The notes under the pieces: model-generated
The model's database searches: none
Told to the model about the DNA's origin: nothing
What the model saw: the letters and a program-made list of their open reading frames with translations, nothing else
In this document: positions 27,380 to 35,738 of the stretch, piece after piece
Layout: the number at the start of each line of letters is the position of its first letter
Numbering within the stretch: position 1 is the stretch's first letter
From: Pseudomonas mandelii
Lineage (GTDB): Bacteria; Pseudomonadota; Gammaproteobacteria; Pseudomonadales; Pseudomonadaceae
Assembly: GCF_006438925.1 (NCBI RefSeq)
Contig: NZ_RCZA01000005.1
Coordinates: 372,001 to 436,000, forward strand
Reading direction: 5' to 3'
DNA: 64,000 nucleotides
Program-made: the position numbers and the translations under genes

Positions 27380-28435
27380 TCAGCGTTTGATCAACTCGAT
27401 GACCGCATCCGTGATCTGGCGGGTGGTGGCCGTACCGCCCAGATCCGGGGTATGCAGACCGCTCTCGGTCACCGCCTCGATGGCCGACATCAGGTGCTTC
27501 GCCGCAGACGCTTCGCCCAGGTGTTCGAGCATCATTGCCGCCGTCCAGAACGTTGCAATCGGGTTGGCGACGCCTTTGCCGGTGATGTCGAAGGCCGAGC
27601 CATGAATCGGTTCGAACATCGAGGGGAATTTGCGCGAGGGGTTCAGGTTGGCGGTCGGCGCGATGCCCAGGCTGCCGGACAACGCGGCGGCCAGATCGGA
27701 CAGGATGTCGGCGTGCAGGTTGGTGGCGACGATCACGTCCAGCGTCGACGGTTTGAGCACCATGCGCGTGGTCACGGCATCGACCAATTCCTTGTCGATT
27801 TTGACGTCCGGAAAATCCTTGGCAACTTCGTAGAAGATCTCGTCCCACAGCACCATACCATGTCGCTGGGCGTTGGATTTGGTGACCATGGTCAGGTGTT
27901 TGCGTGGACGGCTTTGCGCCAGTTCGAAGGCGAAACGGTGAATGCGCTCTACCCCGGCACGGGTGAACACCGACACTTCGGTGGCGACTTCTTCAGGCAG
28001 ACCCCGGTGGACACGACCGCCGTTGCCTGAGTACTCGCCCTCGGAGTTTTCACGCACCACGACCCAGTCGATTTGATCACCATTGAGCAGCGGGCTTTTA
28101 ACCCCTGGCAGCACGCGAGCCGGACGCACGTTGGCGTACTGGTCGAAGCCCTGGCAGATCGGCAGACGCAGGCCCCACAGCGAAATGTGATCCGGTACGT
28201 TGAGCGCACCGACAGCGCCGAAGAAAATGGCGTCGAAGGTTTTCAGCTCTTCCAGGCCACCTTCCGGGATGTAGTAGCCGTTTTTAAGGTAGTTGTCCGA
28301 GTTCCAGTCGAAGTGTTTGAAATCCAGCTCGAAGCCGGACTTCTTCGACAAGGCTTGCAGCACCTCGACGCCCGCCGCGATCACTTCTACACCGATACCA
28401 TCACCTGGAACTGCAGCAATTTTGTACGCGCTCAT
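27380..28435 (-). CDS. ttuC: Tartrate dehydrogenase/decarboxylase
   Basis: A 351-residue NAD/Mn-dependent enzyme of the isocitrate/isopropylmalate dehydrogenase family that oxidises tartrate (to oxaloglycolate) and decarboxylates D-malate or meso-tartrate. Motifs: IAAVPGDGIGVEV at the start, FGAVGALNVPDHISLWGLRLPICQ substrate loop, VVRENSEGEYSGNGGR and LAAALSGSLGIAPTANLNP. The ATG at 28435 has GGAGT upstream; a TTG one codon earlier is ignored. With dctA and the divergent LysR gene it forms a tartrate utilisation unit. Confidence 0.92.
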   Translation of the reverse strand: MSAYKIAAVPGDGIGVEVIAAGVEVLQALSKKSGFELDFKHFDWNSDNYLKNGYYIPEGGLEELKTFDAIFFGAVGALNVPDHISLWGLRLPICQGFDQYANVRPARVLPGVKSPLLNGDQIDWVVVRENSEGEYSGNGGRVHRGLPEEVATEVSVFTRAGVERIHRFAFELAQSRPRKHLTMVTKSNAQRHGMVLWDEIFYEVAKDFPDVKIDKELVDAVTTRMVLKPSTLDVIVATNLHADILSDLAAALSGSLGIAPTANLNPSRKFPSMFEPIHGSAFDITGKGVANPIATFWTAAMMLEHLGEASAAKHLMSAIEAVTESGLHTPDLGGTATTRQITDAVIELIKR

Positions 28436-28510
28436 CAATTAACTCCACTCTCGTCACGTTCTTGTTGTGCCTGTCGAACGGGGGTGTTCAATCAGGGTGT
28501 GAGCGGAGTA

Positions 28511-28555
28511 TATGTAGTGAACAAATGAGCGAGAGTTACTCCAAATCACTACATA
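28511..28555. promoter_or_regulatory. Inverted repeat TATGTAGTGA-N25-TCACTACATA
   Basis: Perfect 10-nt half-sites face each other in the divergent ttuC/LysR promoter region. Position and symmetry suggest a regulator-binding site, most simply for the adjacent LysR protein. The same half-site recurs at 12235-12260. Confidence 0.55.
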
Positions 28556-28573
28556 GATGAATTTTAGTTACCA

Positions 28574-29497
28574 ATGAGCCAGACCCTGGATTTGTCTTTT
28601 TTCTACCTGCTGGCCAACAAAGGCAGCCTCGCGGCGACGGCTCGCGAGTTGGGCGTCACCCCGCCGGCCGTGAGCAAACGCCTGACCGCGCTGGAAGCAC
28701 GGCTCGGCATCCGCCTGGTCAACCGCACCACGCGCTCGATGAGCCTGACCTCGGAAGGTGAACTGTATTTTTCCCATGCCGCGCGCATCCTCACGCAGAT
28801 CGATGAGGTCGAGCAGCTGATCAGCAGCAGTCGGGCGACGCCTAAAGGCCTGATCCGCGTCAACGCTTCGCTGGGATTTGGTCGGCGCTACATCGGCCCG
28901 GCCCTGGGCGCGTTCTTCGCGCAGTACCCGGAGGTGGAAATACAACTGGAAATCAGCGACCACCCGCTCGACCTGACGACTCACGGGTTTGACCTGGGTA
29001 TTCGTTTCGGCACGCTGCCGGACGCCGCTTTCCATGCCCGCAAGATCGCGTCCAATCGCCGTCTGTTATGCGCTTCGCCGCTGTACCTGGAACAACATGG
29101 CGTGCCCCAACGCCTGGCGGATTTACAGCAACACAACTGCATCTTCCTGCGGCAAAACGAAACGCCTTACGGCGTTTGGAGTTTCACCAATGGCGGGCGC
29201 ACGCAAAACATCAAAGTGCGCGGAGCGTTAGGCTGCAACGACGGTGAAGTGGCCCTGAACTGGGCGCTGGAAGGTTACGGCATTCTGCTGCGGGCCGAAT
29301 GGGACATCGCCCGTTACGTGCGCAGTGGCCGCTTGCGCCTGGTGTTGGAAGATCAGACCCCCACCCGCGCTGATGTCTACGCCGTTTATCCGCAACAGTT
29401 GCACCTGTCGGCGCGAGTACGCAGTCTGATCGATTTCCTGGTCGAGCGCTTCAAGCACATCGATCACCTGGAAGAACCGGAATCTACGTGCGAATGA
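28574..29497 (+). CDS. LysR-type regulator of tartrate genes
   Basis: A 307-residue LysR-type regulator: helix-turn-helix at about 10-65 (GSLAATARELGVTPPAVSKRLTALEARLG) and a type-2 periplasmic-binding effector domain. It is divergent from ttuC by 138 nt, a classic LysR arrangement, and corresponds in position to TtuA of Agrobacterium tartrate operons. An inverted repeat in the shared promoter is a probable binding site. Confidence 0.88.
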   Translation: MSQTLDLSFFYLLANKGSLAATARELGVTPPAVSKRLTALEARLGIRLVNRTTRSMSLTSEGELYFSHAARILTQIDEVEQLISSSRATPKGLIRVNASLGFGRRYIGPALGAFFAQYPEVEIQLEISDHPLDLTTHGFDLGIRFGTLPDAAFHARKIASNRRLLCASPLYLEQHGVPQRLADLQQHNCIFLRQNETPYGVWSFTNGGRTQNIKVRGALGCNDGEVALNWALEGYGILLRAEWDIARYVRSGRLRLVLEDQTPTRADVYAVYPQQLHLSARVRSLIDFLVERFKHIDHLEEPESTCE

Positions 29498-29551
29498 ATA
29501 GGGTTGGCGGGCGTCAACTCACGGGCCAAGAGCGGTCGTTGGTGATGGGGG

Positions 29552-30361
29552 CTATGAGCTCGGCTGTCGGTGCCGGGCATAGAGTATTGAACCACCCACT
29601 CCCGACGTTCCTCTAGTTTGCAGTTCAAACGTATCCGGATACCCCTTGATCAACTCGCTGAGCTTTTTATAGCCATGGGTGCGAGGATCGAATTCAGGTC
29701 TCAATTTGCTGATGTTGGTGCCCAGCGCTCCCAAGGGAGCCCAGCCGTCTTCGTCGGCAATGTCATCCAAGATCTTTGCGATAAAACTTACTGGTGCCTT
29801 GGGTCGCTTTTTTACCTCGGGCGTACTGGCGACTTTGACGGCCTCGATTTCGGCGAGTGGCTCGGGTTTGGGTCGATCATGTTCATTGCTTGCAGCAACA
29901 AGCACTTCACCGCGCAGCAATTCGGTATAGATGAACTTGTCGCAGGCCGACACGAACGGTCTCGGGGTTTTTTCTTCACCAAACCCGTAGACCGTCAAAC
30001 CTTCTTCTCGTAACCGCGAAGCGAGGCGGGTGAAGTCACTGTCGCTCGAAACCAGGCAGAAACCGTCGAAGCGTCGGGTGTACAGCAGGTCCATTGCGTC
30101 GATGATCAAGGCACTGTCTGTTGCGTTCTTACCTTTGGTGTACGCGAACTGTTGGATAGGCTGAATCGAATGGTCGAGTAGCACCTTTTTCCATCCACCC
30201 AACTGAGGGCCAGTCCAGTCGCCATAGATCCGCTTGACGTTGGCGACACCGTACTTGGCGATTTCTTCGAATAAACCTTCGACAATTGCTGCGGGGGCAT
30301 TGTCGGCGTCGATTAACACTGCCAAGTGTTTTTGCGTGGGGGTGGGTGCGTGGATGGCCAT
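29552..30361 (-). CDS. NYN-domain ribonuclease-like protein with LOTUS domain
   Basis: A 269-residue protein. Residues about 10-150 form a NYN (PIN-like, LabA/DUF88) nuclease domain with acidic catalytic residues in LIDADNAPAA, ATDSALIIDAMDLLY and VSSDSDFTRLA. Residues about 195-265 form an OST-HTH/LOTUS RNA-binding domain (GWAPLGALGTNISKLRPEFDPRTHGYKKLSELI). Such proteins are predicted RNA-processing or RNA-decay enzymes. AAGGA precedes ATG 30361; a start ten codons earlier is less likely. No toxin-antitoxin partner adjoins it. Confidence 0.88.
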   Translation of the reverse strand: MAIHAPTPTQKHLAVLIDADNAPAAIVEGLFEEIAKYGVANVKRIYGDWTGPQLGGWKKVLLDHSIQPIQQFAYTKGKNATDSALIIDAMDLLYTRRFDGFCLVSSDSDFTRLASRLREEGLTVYGFGEEKTPRPFVSACDKFIYTELLRGEVLVAASNEHDRPKPEPLAEIEAVKVASTPEVKKRPKAPVSFIAKILDDIADEDGWAPLGALGTNISKLRPEFDPRTHGYKKLSELIKGYPDTFELQTRGTSGVGGSILYARHRQPSS

Positions 30362-30783
30362 GGGTCGTCCTTGAGTTGAGGACTTCAACATACCGTTAAA
30401 TCACGGATGAACAAAGGGATCACCGCTTCGCGCTAGAGAGCGTGTTTTGCCAACGGCTACGGGTTTGCGGTGATGTGCAAAGCGGAACCGATTAGCCAAT
30501 GACTTTTAATCGACCGATAGCAGCCGATGGTCAGAGGCTGCTTTGGGTCGGCTGCTGCCCTTCGTAACTGGTCGTTATCGACCGAACGTAAGGAGGTAGG
30601 AACCTTTAAGGCCCACCCTCCCACAACTCAGCAGCCACCTGCGAGCATTGCTACGTCCAGTAATCGACCTGATGATGCCAGCCGCTCGACAGAAGTCGCA
30701 ATTCAATCCCGAGCAATCTTGTCATTTACCAAGGCTTAGGGCAGGGTCGATACCACTGAGATCTCTGCCAAAGGAGTCACCCC
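30362..30783. other. Gene-free interval with degenerate repeats
   Basis: About 420 bp without a supported gene. The section 30510-30600 contains loosely repeated words (GACCGATAGCAGCC, GGTCGGCTGCTGCC, TATCGACCG) like degraded intergenic repeats. The last 20 bp hold the AAAGGAG ribosome site of the aminotransferase. Confidence 0.4.
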
Positions 30784-31917
30784 ATGTCAAAGCTATATCC
30801 CAGTATCGATCCCGAGGGGCTGGTCGAGTACTCAGTGGTCTACACCGACCGCTCGCTCAACCACATGTCGCAGTCATTTCAAGGCGTGATGAAGAACATT
30901 TCCAGGACCCTGAAACAGGTCTACAACGCCCAGGCTGTTGCGGTGGTCCCGGGCAGCGGCACATTCGGCATGGAAGCGGTGGCGCGACAGTTTGCCACCG
31001 ACCAGCAATGCCTGGTGATACGCAACGGCTGGTTCAGTTATCGCTGGAGCCAGATCCTTGAGATGGGCAACATCCCAGCGGCCACCACGGTGCTGAAAGC
31101 CCGACCGGTCGACACTGGTCGCCAGGCTGCCTACGCCCCACCCCCTCTGGACGAAGTGCTGGCAGCCATTCAGGCGCAGAAACCGCAGATTGTCTTCGCA
31201 CCCCACGTTGAAACCTCCTCAGGGATTATCCTGCCCGACGAGTACCTGCGGGCCGTCGGCGACGCCGTGCATGCGGTGGGTGGCCTGTTCGTGCTGGACT
31301 GCATCGCCTCAGGCACGCTTTGGGTTGATATGCAGAAATGCGCAGTCGACCTGCTGATCAGCGCACCGCAGAAAGGCTGGAGCGCCTCCCCTTGCTGCGC
31401 TCTGGTGATGCTCAGCTCTTTGGCCCTCGAGCGCATCGAACAGACGCATAGCAGCAGCTTCGCCTGCGACCTGAAAAAGTGGCTTCAGATCATGCAGGCC
31501 TACGAACAGGGCGGACATGCCTACCATGCGACCATGCCCAGCGATTCCCTCGCGCGATTTAACGAAGTGATGAAAGAGACGCAAGCCTACGGTTTCGACA
31601 AGGTCCGCGGCGAACAACAGGCTCTGGGCGATCGGGTGCGCGCAATGTTGGCCGGCAAAGGCATCAAAAGCGCGGCCGCAGCCGGCTTTCAGGCCCCTGG
31701 CGTAGTGGTGAGCTACACCGATGATGCCGACATCAAGAGCGGTAAGAAATTTGCCAACTACGGCCTACAGATCGCCGCCGGAGTGCCGTTGCAATGCGAC
31801 GAGCCGGCCGACTTCCAGACCTTCCGCATCGGTCTGTTCGGACTCGAAAAGCTGCACAATATCGAGCGCACGGTCAGCATCCTCGAGCAGGCACTGGACG
31901 AGGTCATGGTTAACTAA
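30784..31917 (+). CDS. Class V aminotransferase (serine/alanine-glyoxylate type)
   Basis: A 377-residue PLP-dependent enzyme of the small-subunit hydrogenase/serine-pyruvate aminotransferase group. The PLP-phosphate loop is VVPGSGTFGMEAV, the PLP aspartate is in FVLDCIASG and the Schiff-base lysine in SAPQKGWSASP. The EYSVVYTDRSLNHMSQSF start is typical of a pseudomonad subgroup sometimes called alanine-glyoxylate transaminase. The exact amino donor is not deducible. Strong AAAGGAGT upstream; no operon partner. Confidence 0.88.
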   Translation: MSKLYPSIDPEGLVEYSVVYTDRSLNHMSQSFQGVMKNISRTLKQVYNAQAVAVVPGSGTFGMEAVARQFATDQQCLVIRNGWFSYRWSQILEMGNIPAATTVLKARPVDTGRQAAYAPPPLDEVLAAIQAQKPQIVFAPHVETSSGIILPDEYLRAVGDAVHAVGGLFVLDCIASGTLWVDMQKCAVDLLISAPQKGWSASPCCALVMLSSLALERIEQTHSSSFACDLKKWLQIMQAYEQGGHAYHATMPSDSLARFNEVMKETQAYGFDKVRGEQQALGDRVRAMLAGKGIKSAAAAGFQAPGVVVSYTDDADIKSGKKFANYGLQIAAGVPLQCDEPADFQTFRIGLFGLEKLHNIERTVSILEQALDEVMVN

Positions 31918-31967
31918 GCCCTCATCTTGCCCGTAGCACATACCGAACTTGTGAATTCTAGGAAGGC

Positions 31968-32039
31968 ATCCTGCCCTGGGCACTGCGGCCGATGGCGCTG
32001 ATCTTCGACGAATATGACGCTGGTCGCCCGGACGTCATG
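31968..32039 (+). pseudogene. Short remnant resembling CobS (Walker B region)
   Basis: About 24 codons read ILPWALRPMALIFDEYDAG then RPDVM. The DEYDAGRPDVM core is the Walker B region of the CobS-type AAA+ cobaltochelatase subunit. Nothing of the Walker A or sensor regions is present nearby. It is best explained as a scrap of a deleted cobS-like gene. Confidence 0.5.
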
Positions 32040-32431
32040 TTAGAACCATAAGGGAAAGCCCGTGCACGCGTCTTACTGACACGTGCGCCCTTCAGCGCTA
32101 TCAGAAAAGGTTTCCAACGAAGCCTTTCACGGGGCGGATGATTGGCGGCTGTATGACTTCCTCAGGGCGTGAAGCTGACGATGGCGACAGGCTGAAATCA
32201 GCCAGAGCAAACCATGAACACGCCACTAATGACTCCGTAATATGTGCACAAACCGTGTCGCTTTGCCTTCTCATGTCCGGCCCTGCAAACGATCCGCTAC
32301 ATGACCATTGATGCGTCAAGCGGGGTAGCGCGCCTGGCTCACCCCAGCGCTCTGAATTCGGCACACTCGCCCGTGCGCTGGCCCGAGCCGCGCTCGAGGC
32401 GTCATCGCAGACTATTCTTGATCTGAGTAAC

Positions 32432-32441
32432 CGACCGGTCG
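32432..32441. promoter_or_regulatory. Palindrome CGACCGGTCG
   Basis: A perfect 10-bp palindrome about 170 nt upstream of gfa, in AACCGACCGGTCGCACC. This shape occurs in TetR-type operators, but no regulator is encoded beside it, so the assignment is tentative. Confidence 0.3.
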
Positions 32442-32611
32442 CACCGAAGGAGGTCACTCGTTTATGCACTGTGTCCTTTTCGAAATCCGCCGCGGTTCGA
32501 TCTGATGCATGAAGGCAAATCGAGCCGCGCCGTCATCGAGTTCCGATGAACTACCGGTCTGGGGCACGGCCCAGGCACTTTTGTCTGCCACCCTGAAACG
32601 GAGACGCCAGC

Positions 32612-33190
32612 ATGAGCACCTTGAAACTTCACCCTGCACTGGACAATGGTATCCAACCCGCCGCCGCGAATTTCGCAGGTGGCACCCTGCAATGCCTGTG
32701 TGCAACCGACAAGGTCGAGGTCAAAATCGACGCACAAACGCTGCATAACCACGCGTGCGGCTGCAGCAAATGCTGGAAACCACAAAACGCGACATTCGCC
32801 GTCATCGCCGTGGTGCCTCGAGATAAGGTCAGCGTCATTGCCCACGGCGAAAAACTGGCGATTGTCGACGAAGCCGCCACCATCCAGCGCCACGCCTGCA
32901 AGCAGTGTCACGTCCATCTCTTTGGGCGCATCGAGAACAAGGACCATGCGTTTTATGGCCTGGACTTCGTCCACACCGAGCTTTCGCCACAGAGCGGATG
33001 GGCTGCGCCGGGATTCGCGGCGTTCGTGTCCTCCATCATCGAAACCGGCACACCGCCAGCGCAAATGAAGGCTATCCGCGAGCGCCTGCGCTCGATCGGC
33101 CTGGAACCCTATGACTGCCTGTCCCCGGACTTGATGGACGCACTGGCGACTCATGTCGCCAAACAGAAAGGCCTGCTCCCCGCCGCCTGA
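32612..33190 (+). CDS. gfa: S-(hydroxymethyl)glutathione synthase
   Basis: A 192-residue zinc protein that condenses formaldehyde with glutathione, the first step of glutathione-dependent formaldehyde removal. The zinc-ligand cysteines are in [19 protein letters not shown] and [13 protein letters not shown], as in Paracoccus Gfa. The dehydrogenase (frmA/adhC) and hydrolase (fghA) genes that normally adjoin it are absent, and the region before it carries scraps of deleted genes. Start ATG 32612 follows GGAGACGCC. Confidence 0.93.
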   Translation: MSTLKLHPALDNGIQPAAANFAGGTLQCLCATDKVEVKIDAQTLHNHACGCSKCWKPQNATFAVIAVVPRDKVSVIAHGEKLAIVDEAATIQRHACKQCHVHLFGRIENKDHAFYGLDFVHTELSPQSGWAAPGFAAFVSSIIETGTPPAQMKAIRERLRSIGLEPYDCLSPDLMDALATHVAKQKGLLPAA

Positions 33191-33456
33191 TTGATCGGTC
33201 GCCGCGGTTCTTTTCCGGACCGCGGCGCTGCCTCTACATCAGGCAGATAACGGCCAGTTTTTACCTCTCACGACTGACCGAAAATCGCCGATAAGAACAA
33301 TGAGACATTCCTTATTGATTTATTGCGTCGCGTGAACATTTTTACCCGCTGGTGCAGCAGAAATCGGGAAGGAGTCTAATATTGAATTGCCATAGATCGG
33401 TCCATCTCCTACCCGCGTAATGAGGCTAGGGACCGTTGGCATGCAGGCGGCTTTGG

Positions 33457-33481
33457 AGCCAACACCGGACCGGTGCTGGCT
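33457..33481. promoter_or_regulatory. Near-perfect dyad upstream of the diguanylate cyclase
   Basis: AGCCAACACCGG and CCGGTGCTGGCT face each other around one base (11 of 12 pairs). It ends 27 nt before the ATG and just upstream of the ribosome site, so it could be an operator or an mRNA hairpin that tunes translation. The remainder of the gap 33191-33456 shows only a GC hairpin at about 33200-33227 after gfa. Confidence 0.4.
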
Positions 33482-33507
33482 AAATAGATTCAAAATTGGA
33501 GGGAACC

Positions 33508-34932
33508 ATGAGCAATCTCATCGCCACCGGCGAGCCACCTGAAGCCGTTCGCCTGATGGTCAAGGTTTACGCCTACTTGCTGCTCGCAGGGTTTGCGTTT
33601 GTTCCCGCCTATCTGATTGGCTACTTATACGTCTTTCAAGACCCCACCCTTATATTCGAGAACCACCTGTTCCATATATTTGCGATCACGGCAGCCACCT
33701 TGGCGGGCTTGTTTGTGACTTACGTCACGTGGCGCTGCTATCAGTCATCGGGAGATCCGCTGCTGCGATGGATGACGCTTGGTTTTCTCGGCTTTGTACT
33801 GATCTACGCGTTGCATGGTGCGTTCACCGGGCAAGCACACCACAATATCTGGCTATTCCTGCTTTATGGACCGGCCTCTCGACTGGTCATGTCGATTCTG
33901 CTGTTAATCGGAATGCTGTCGTACCACCGCCCACCTGATTCCGCGGACCAACGAATGAAGGCCCGCCCTTGGTTGACCTGGATAGGACTGTTCCTGCTGG
34001 TTGACGTAGCAGTGGCGTACGTCGCGAATTCACCGATCGCCGGCAATCTCGCGGTGCGCCTCTCGATGGAAGGTGGTGCCCTCATTCTTTCCACATTGAC
34101 CGTGGTAATACTCCTGCTGCGCCGTATCCGTTCTCCACTGATGATGATTTTTGTCGTCTCGGTCACCGCGTTCGCGCTGTCATCGCTTGCCTTCATCCTT
34201 GCACGGCCGTGGAACCACATGTGGTGGCTCGCTCATGCGATCTTCGCCGGTGGGTTCTTCATGTTGAGCTATGGGGTCGTGCAAGCGTTCCTCACTACGC
34301 GGTCGTTCTCGAAGATTTACAGCCAAGAGGAGTTGATGGTGCGTCTTGCCGAAGCGATGGCGTATGCCGAGAGCGCCCTGCAGGAACTCCAGCGCACCAA
34401 TCAAGAACTCGGGCACCTTGCGGCCACCGATCCACTGACTGGCGCTGATAATCGGCGTCGGTTCATGGAGCGGCTCGAAGTCGAAATGGGCCGGACCAAG
34501 CGTGGCGGTGAACCGTTCTCCGTGTTGGCACTCGACCTGGATAATTTCAAGTCCATCAACGATCGCTTCGGGCATCAGGTTGGCGATGACATCCTGAAGG
34601 ATTTCGTGGAGAAATGCCTCGATTCGATCCGGCCGTATGACGGCGTAGCCCGAGTGGGCGGGGAAGAATTCATGATTCTGCTACCGCAGACTTCACTTGA
34701 AGGCGCGCATGTAATCGCTGAGCGTTTGCGAAGCACCGTCGCAAATAATTCTTTTCATGGCCTGCAGCGGTTAACCGTGGTCACCGTGAGCATCGGCGTT
34801 TCGCAATCCGGTCGCGACGGCGACACCATCGAGGCCATTCTGCGTGCAGCCGATCAACGCCTGTATCACGCTAAACACGAAGGCCGTAACCGTGTGGTCA
34901 CGACCATCGAAGCCAGCCTCCAATCGCTGTGA
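33508..34932 (+). CDS. Membrane diguanylate cyclase
   Basis: A 474-residue inner-membrane enzyme making c-di-GMP from two GTP. The N-terminal 250 residues hold about seven transmembrane helices of an unassigned MASE-like sensor; a short coiled linker (SQEELMVRLAEAMAYAESALQELQ) leads to the GGDEF domain starting at DPLTGADNRRRF. The active site reads GGEEF (384-388), a functional variant, and the inhibitory I-site RxxD is intact (Arg375-Asp378, five residues before). GGAGGG precedes ATG 33508; a TTG at 33496 is rejected. The signal sensed is unknown. Confidence 0.92.
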   Translation: MSNLIATGEPPEAVRLMVKVYAYLLLAGFAFVPAYLIGYLYVFQDPTLIFENHLFHIFAITAATLAGLFVTYVTWRCYQSSGDPLLRWMTLGFLGFVLIYALHGAFTGQAHHNIWLFLLYGPASRLVMSILLLIGMLSYHRPPDSADQRMKARPWLTWIGLFLLVDVAVAYVANSPIAGNLAVRLSMEGGALILSTLTVVILLLRRIRSPLMMIFVVSVTAFALSSLAFILARPWNHMWWLAHAIFAGGFFMLSYGVVQAFLTTRSFSKIYSQEELMVRLAEAMAYAESALQELQRTNQELGHLAATDPLTGADNRRRFMERLEVEMGRTKRGGEPFSVLALDLDNFKSINDRFGHQVGDDILKDFVEKCLDSIRPYDGVARVGGEEFMILLPQTSLEGAHVIAERLRSTVANNSFHGLQRLTVVTVSIGVSQSGRDGDTIEAILRAADQRLYHAKHEGRNRVVTTIEASLQSL

Positions 34933-35099
34933 AAGCGTCGGCACCGATACCCGGCTTTGCACCACTGCATTGGGCGTTATTCGATCTCCACATTTGGAGC
35001 GCTCCTTTCACAATGTACGGGCTGCGCTTGGCTTCAGATAGCACTGGATGCTCGAAAAATTCGTCTCAGTACTACAAGCGCCTTCGATGAGGATTTCTA

Positions 35100-35547
35100 A
35101 TGACAAACCAATCCGCTTTCGTCGAGGTGGTTAAAGAGACCGATCCTATACTGCTCAGATCTTTGAATGACCTTCTCCCACAGCTTTCCAAAAACGCTCA
35201 AGCGATGACAATGGAAGATTTGAAGCAGATCGTGGATTCAGAGTGCTCCCATTTATTAGTCGTGAGAGCAACAAGTGGAGGAAGCATTTTGGGGGCGCTA
35301 ACCCTAATTCATTTCCGTATTCCGACAGGCGTTCGTGCTTGGATCGAAGACGTCGTAGTAGATGCCAATGCTCGAGGCCAAGGGATCGGCAAAGCACTCA
35401 TACAAGCAGCAATAGAAAAAAGCCATGACCTCGGCGCGAAAACACTGGATTTTAACATCCAACCCAGATCGTGAATCTGCCCATCGTTTATACGAAGGGG
35501 CAGGATTCTCGTTGCGCACAACAAAGGTTTACCGACATATCAAATGA
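35100..35547 (+). pseudogene. GNAT acetyltransferase with a one-base frameshift
   Basis: Residues 1-120 follow the GNAT fold, with the acetyl-CoA loop VVVDANARGQGIGKALIQAA. After LDF the frame runs into a stop at 35474. Removing one A from the AA at about 35454 restores LDFTSNPDRESAHRLYEGAG and an ending in VYRHIK, exactly the usual GNAT C-terminus, stopping at 35547. This is a very recent single-base inactivation, a sequencing error, or a programmed slip (least likely). Confidence 0.8.
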
Positions 35548-35738
35548 CGCAGGACCGTCCTGGATGGCTGCCGTCCTGGCCCCGCCGACTTGGACTTAAA
35601 CGACGTCTGAGTTCCCCCACTCGGTCACCCAATTTCCAGGGCGACATACCAATAGCGCCATACCCGCCAATCCACAGAACCCTCAAGGCAACCTTTAAAT
35701 GGCAGAATCTCCTTAACTTGATCGTTTCGGAGACCACC

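Larger units (their letters stand above)
31918..32611. other. Gene-free interval of about 690 bp with gene scraps
   Basis: Apart from the CobS-like scrap, a short frame at 32101-32175 (NEAFHGADDWRLYDFLRA, then stop) looks like the end of another lost protein. No intact gene is supported. A 10-bp palindrome lies at 32432-32441. Confidence 0.45.

Noticed and set aside
26046..27848. 600-codon minus-strand frame across dctA and ttuC
   Set aside because: Out-of-frame with both genes, Arg/His-rich, no start context.
29552..30361. NYN protein as part of a toxin-antitoxin or defence pair
   Set aside because: No small partner gene, no overlap with neighbours, and the LOTUS domain points to general RNA metabolism.
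32101..32469. 122-codon minus-strand frame before gfa
   Set aside because: Ser/Arg/Ala-biased, no domain, no ribosome site; lies in a region of gene scraps.
33191..33507. c-di-GMP riboswitch upstream of the diguanylate cyclase
   Set aside because: The GEMM core sequences were not found; only a simple dyad is present.
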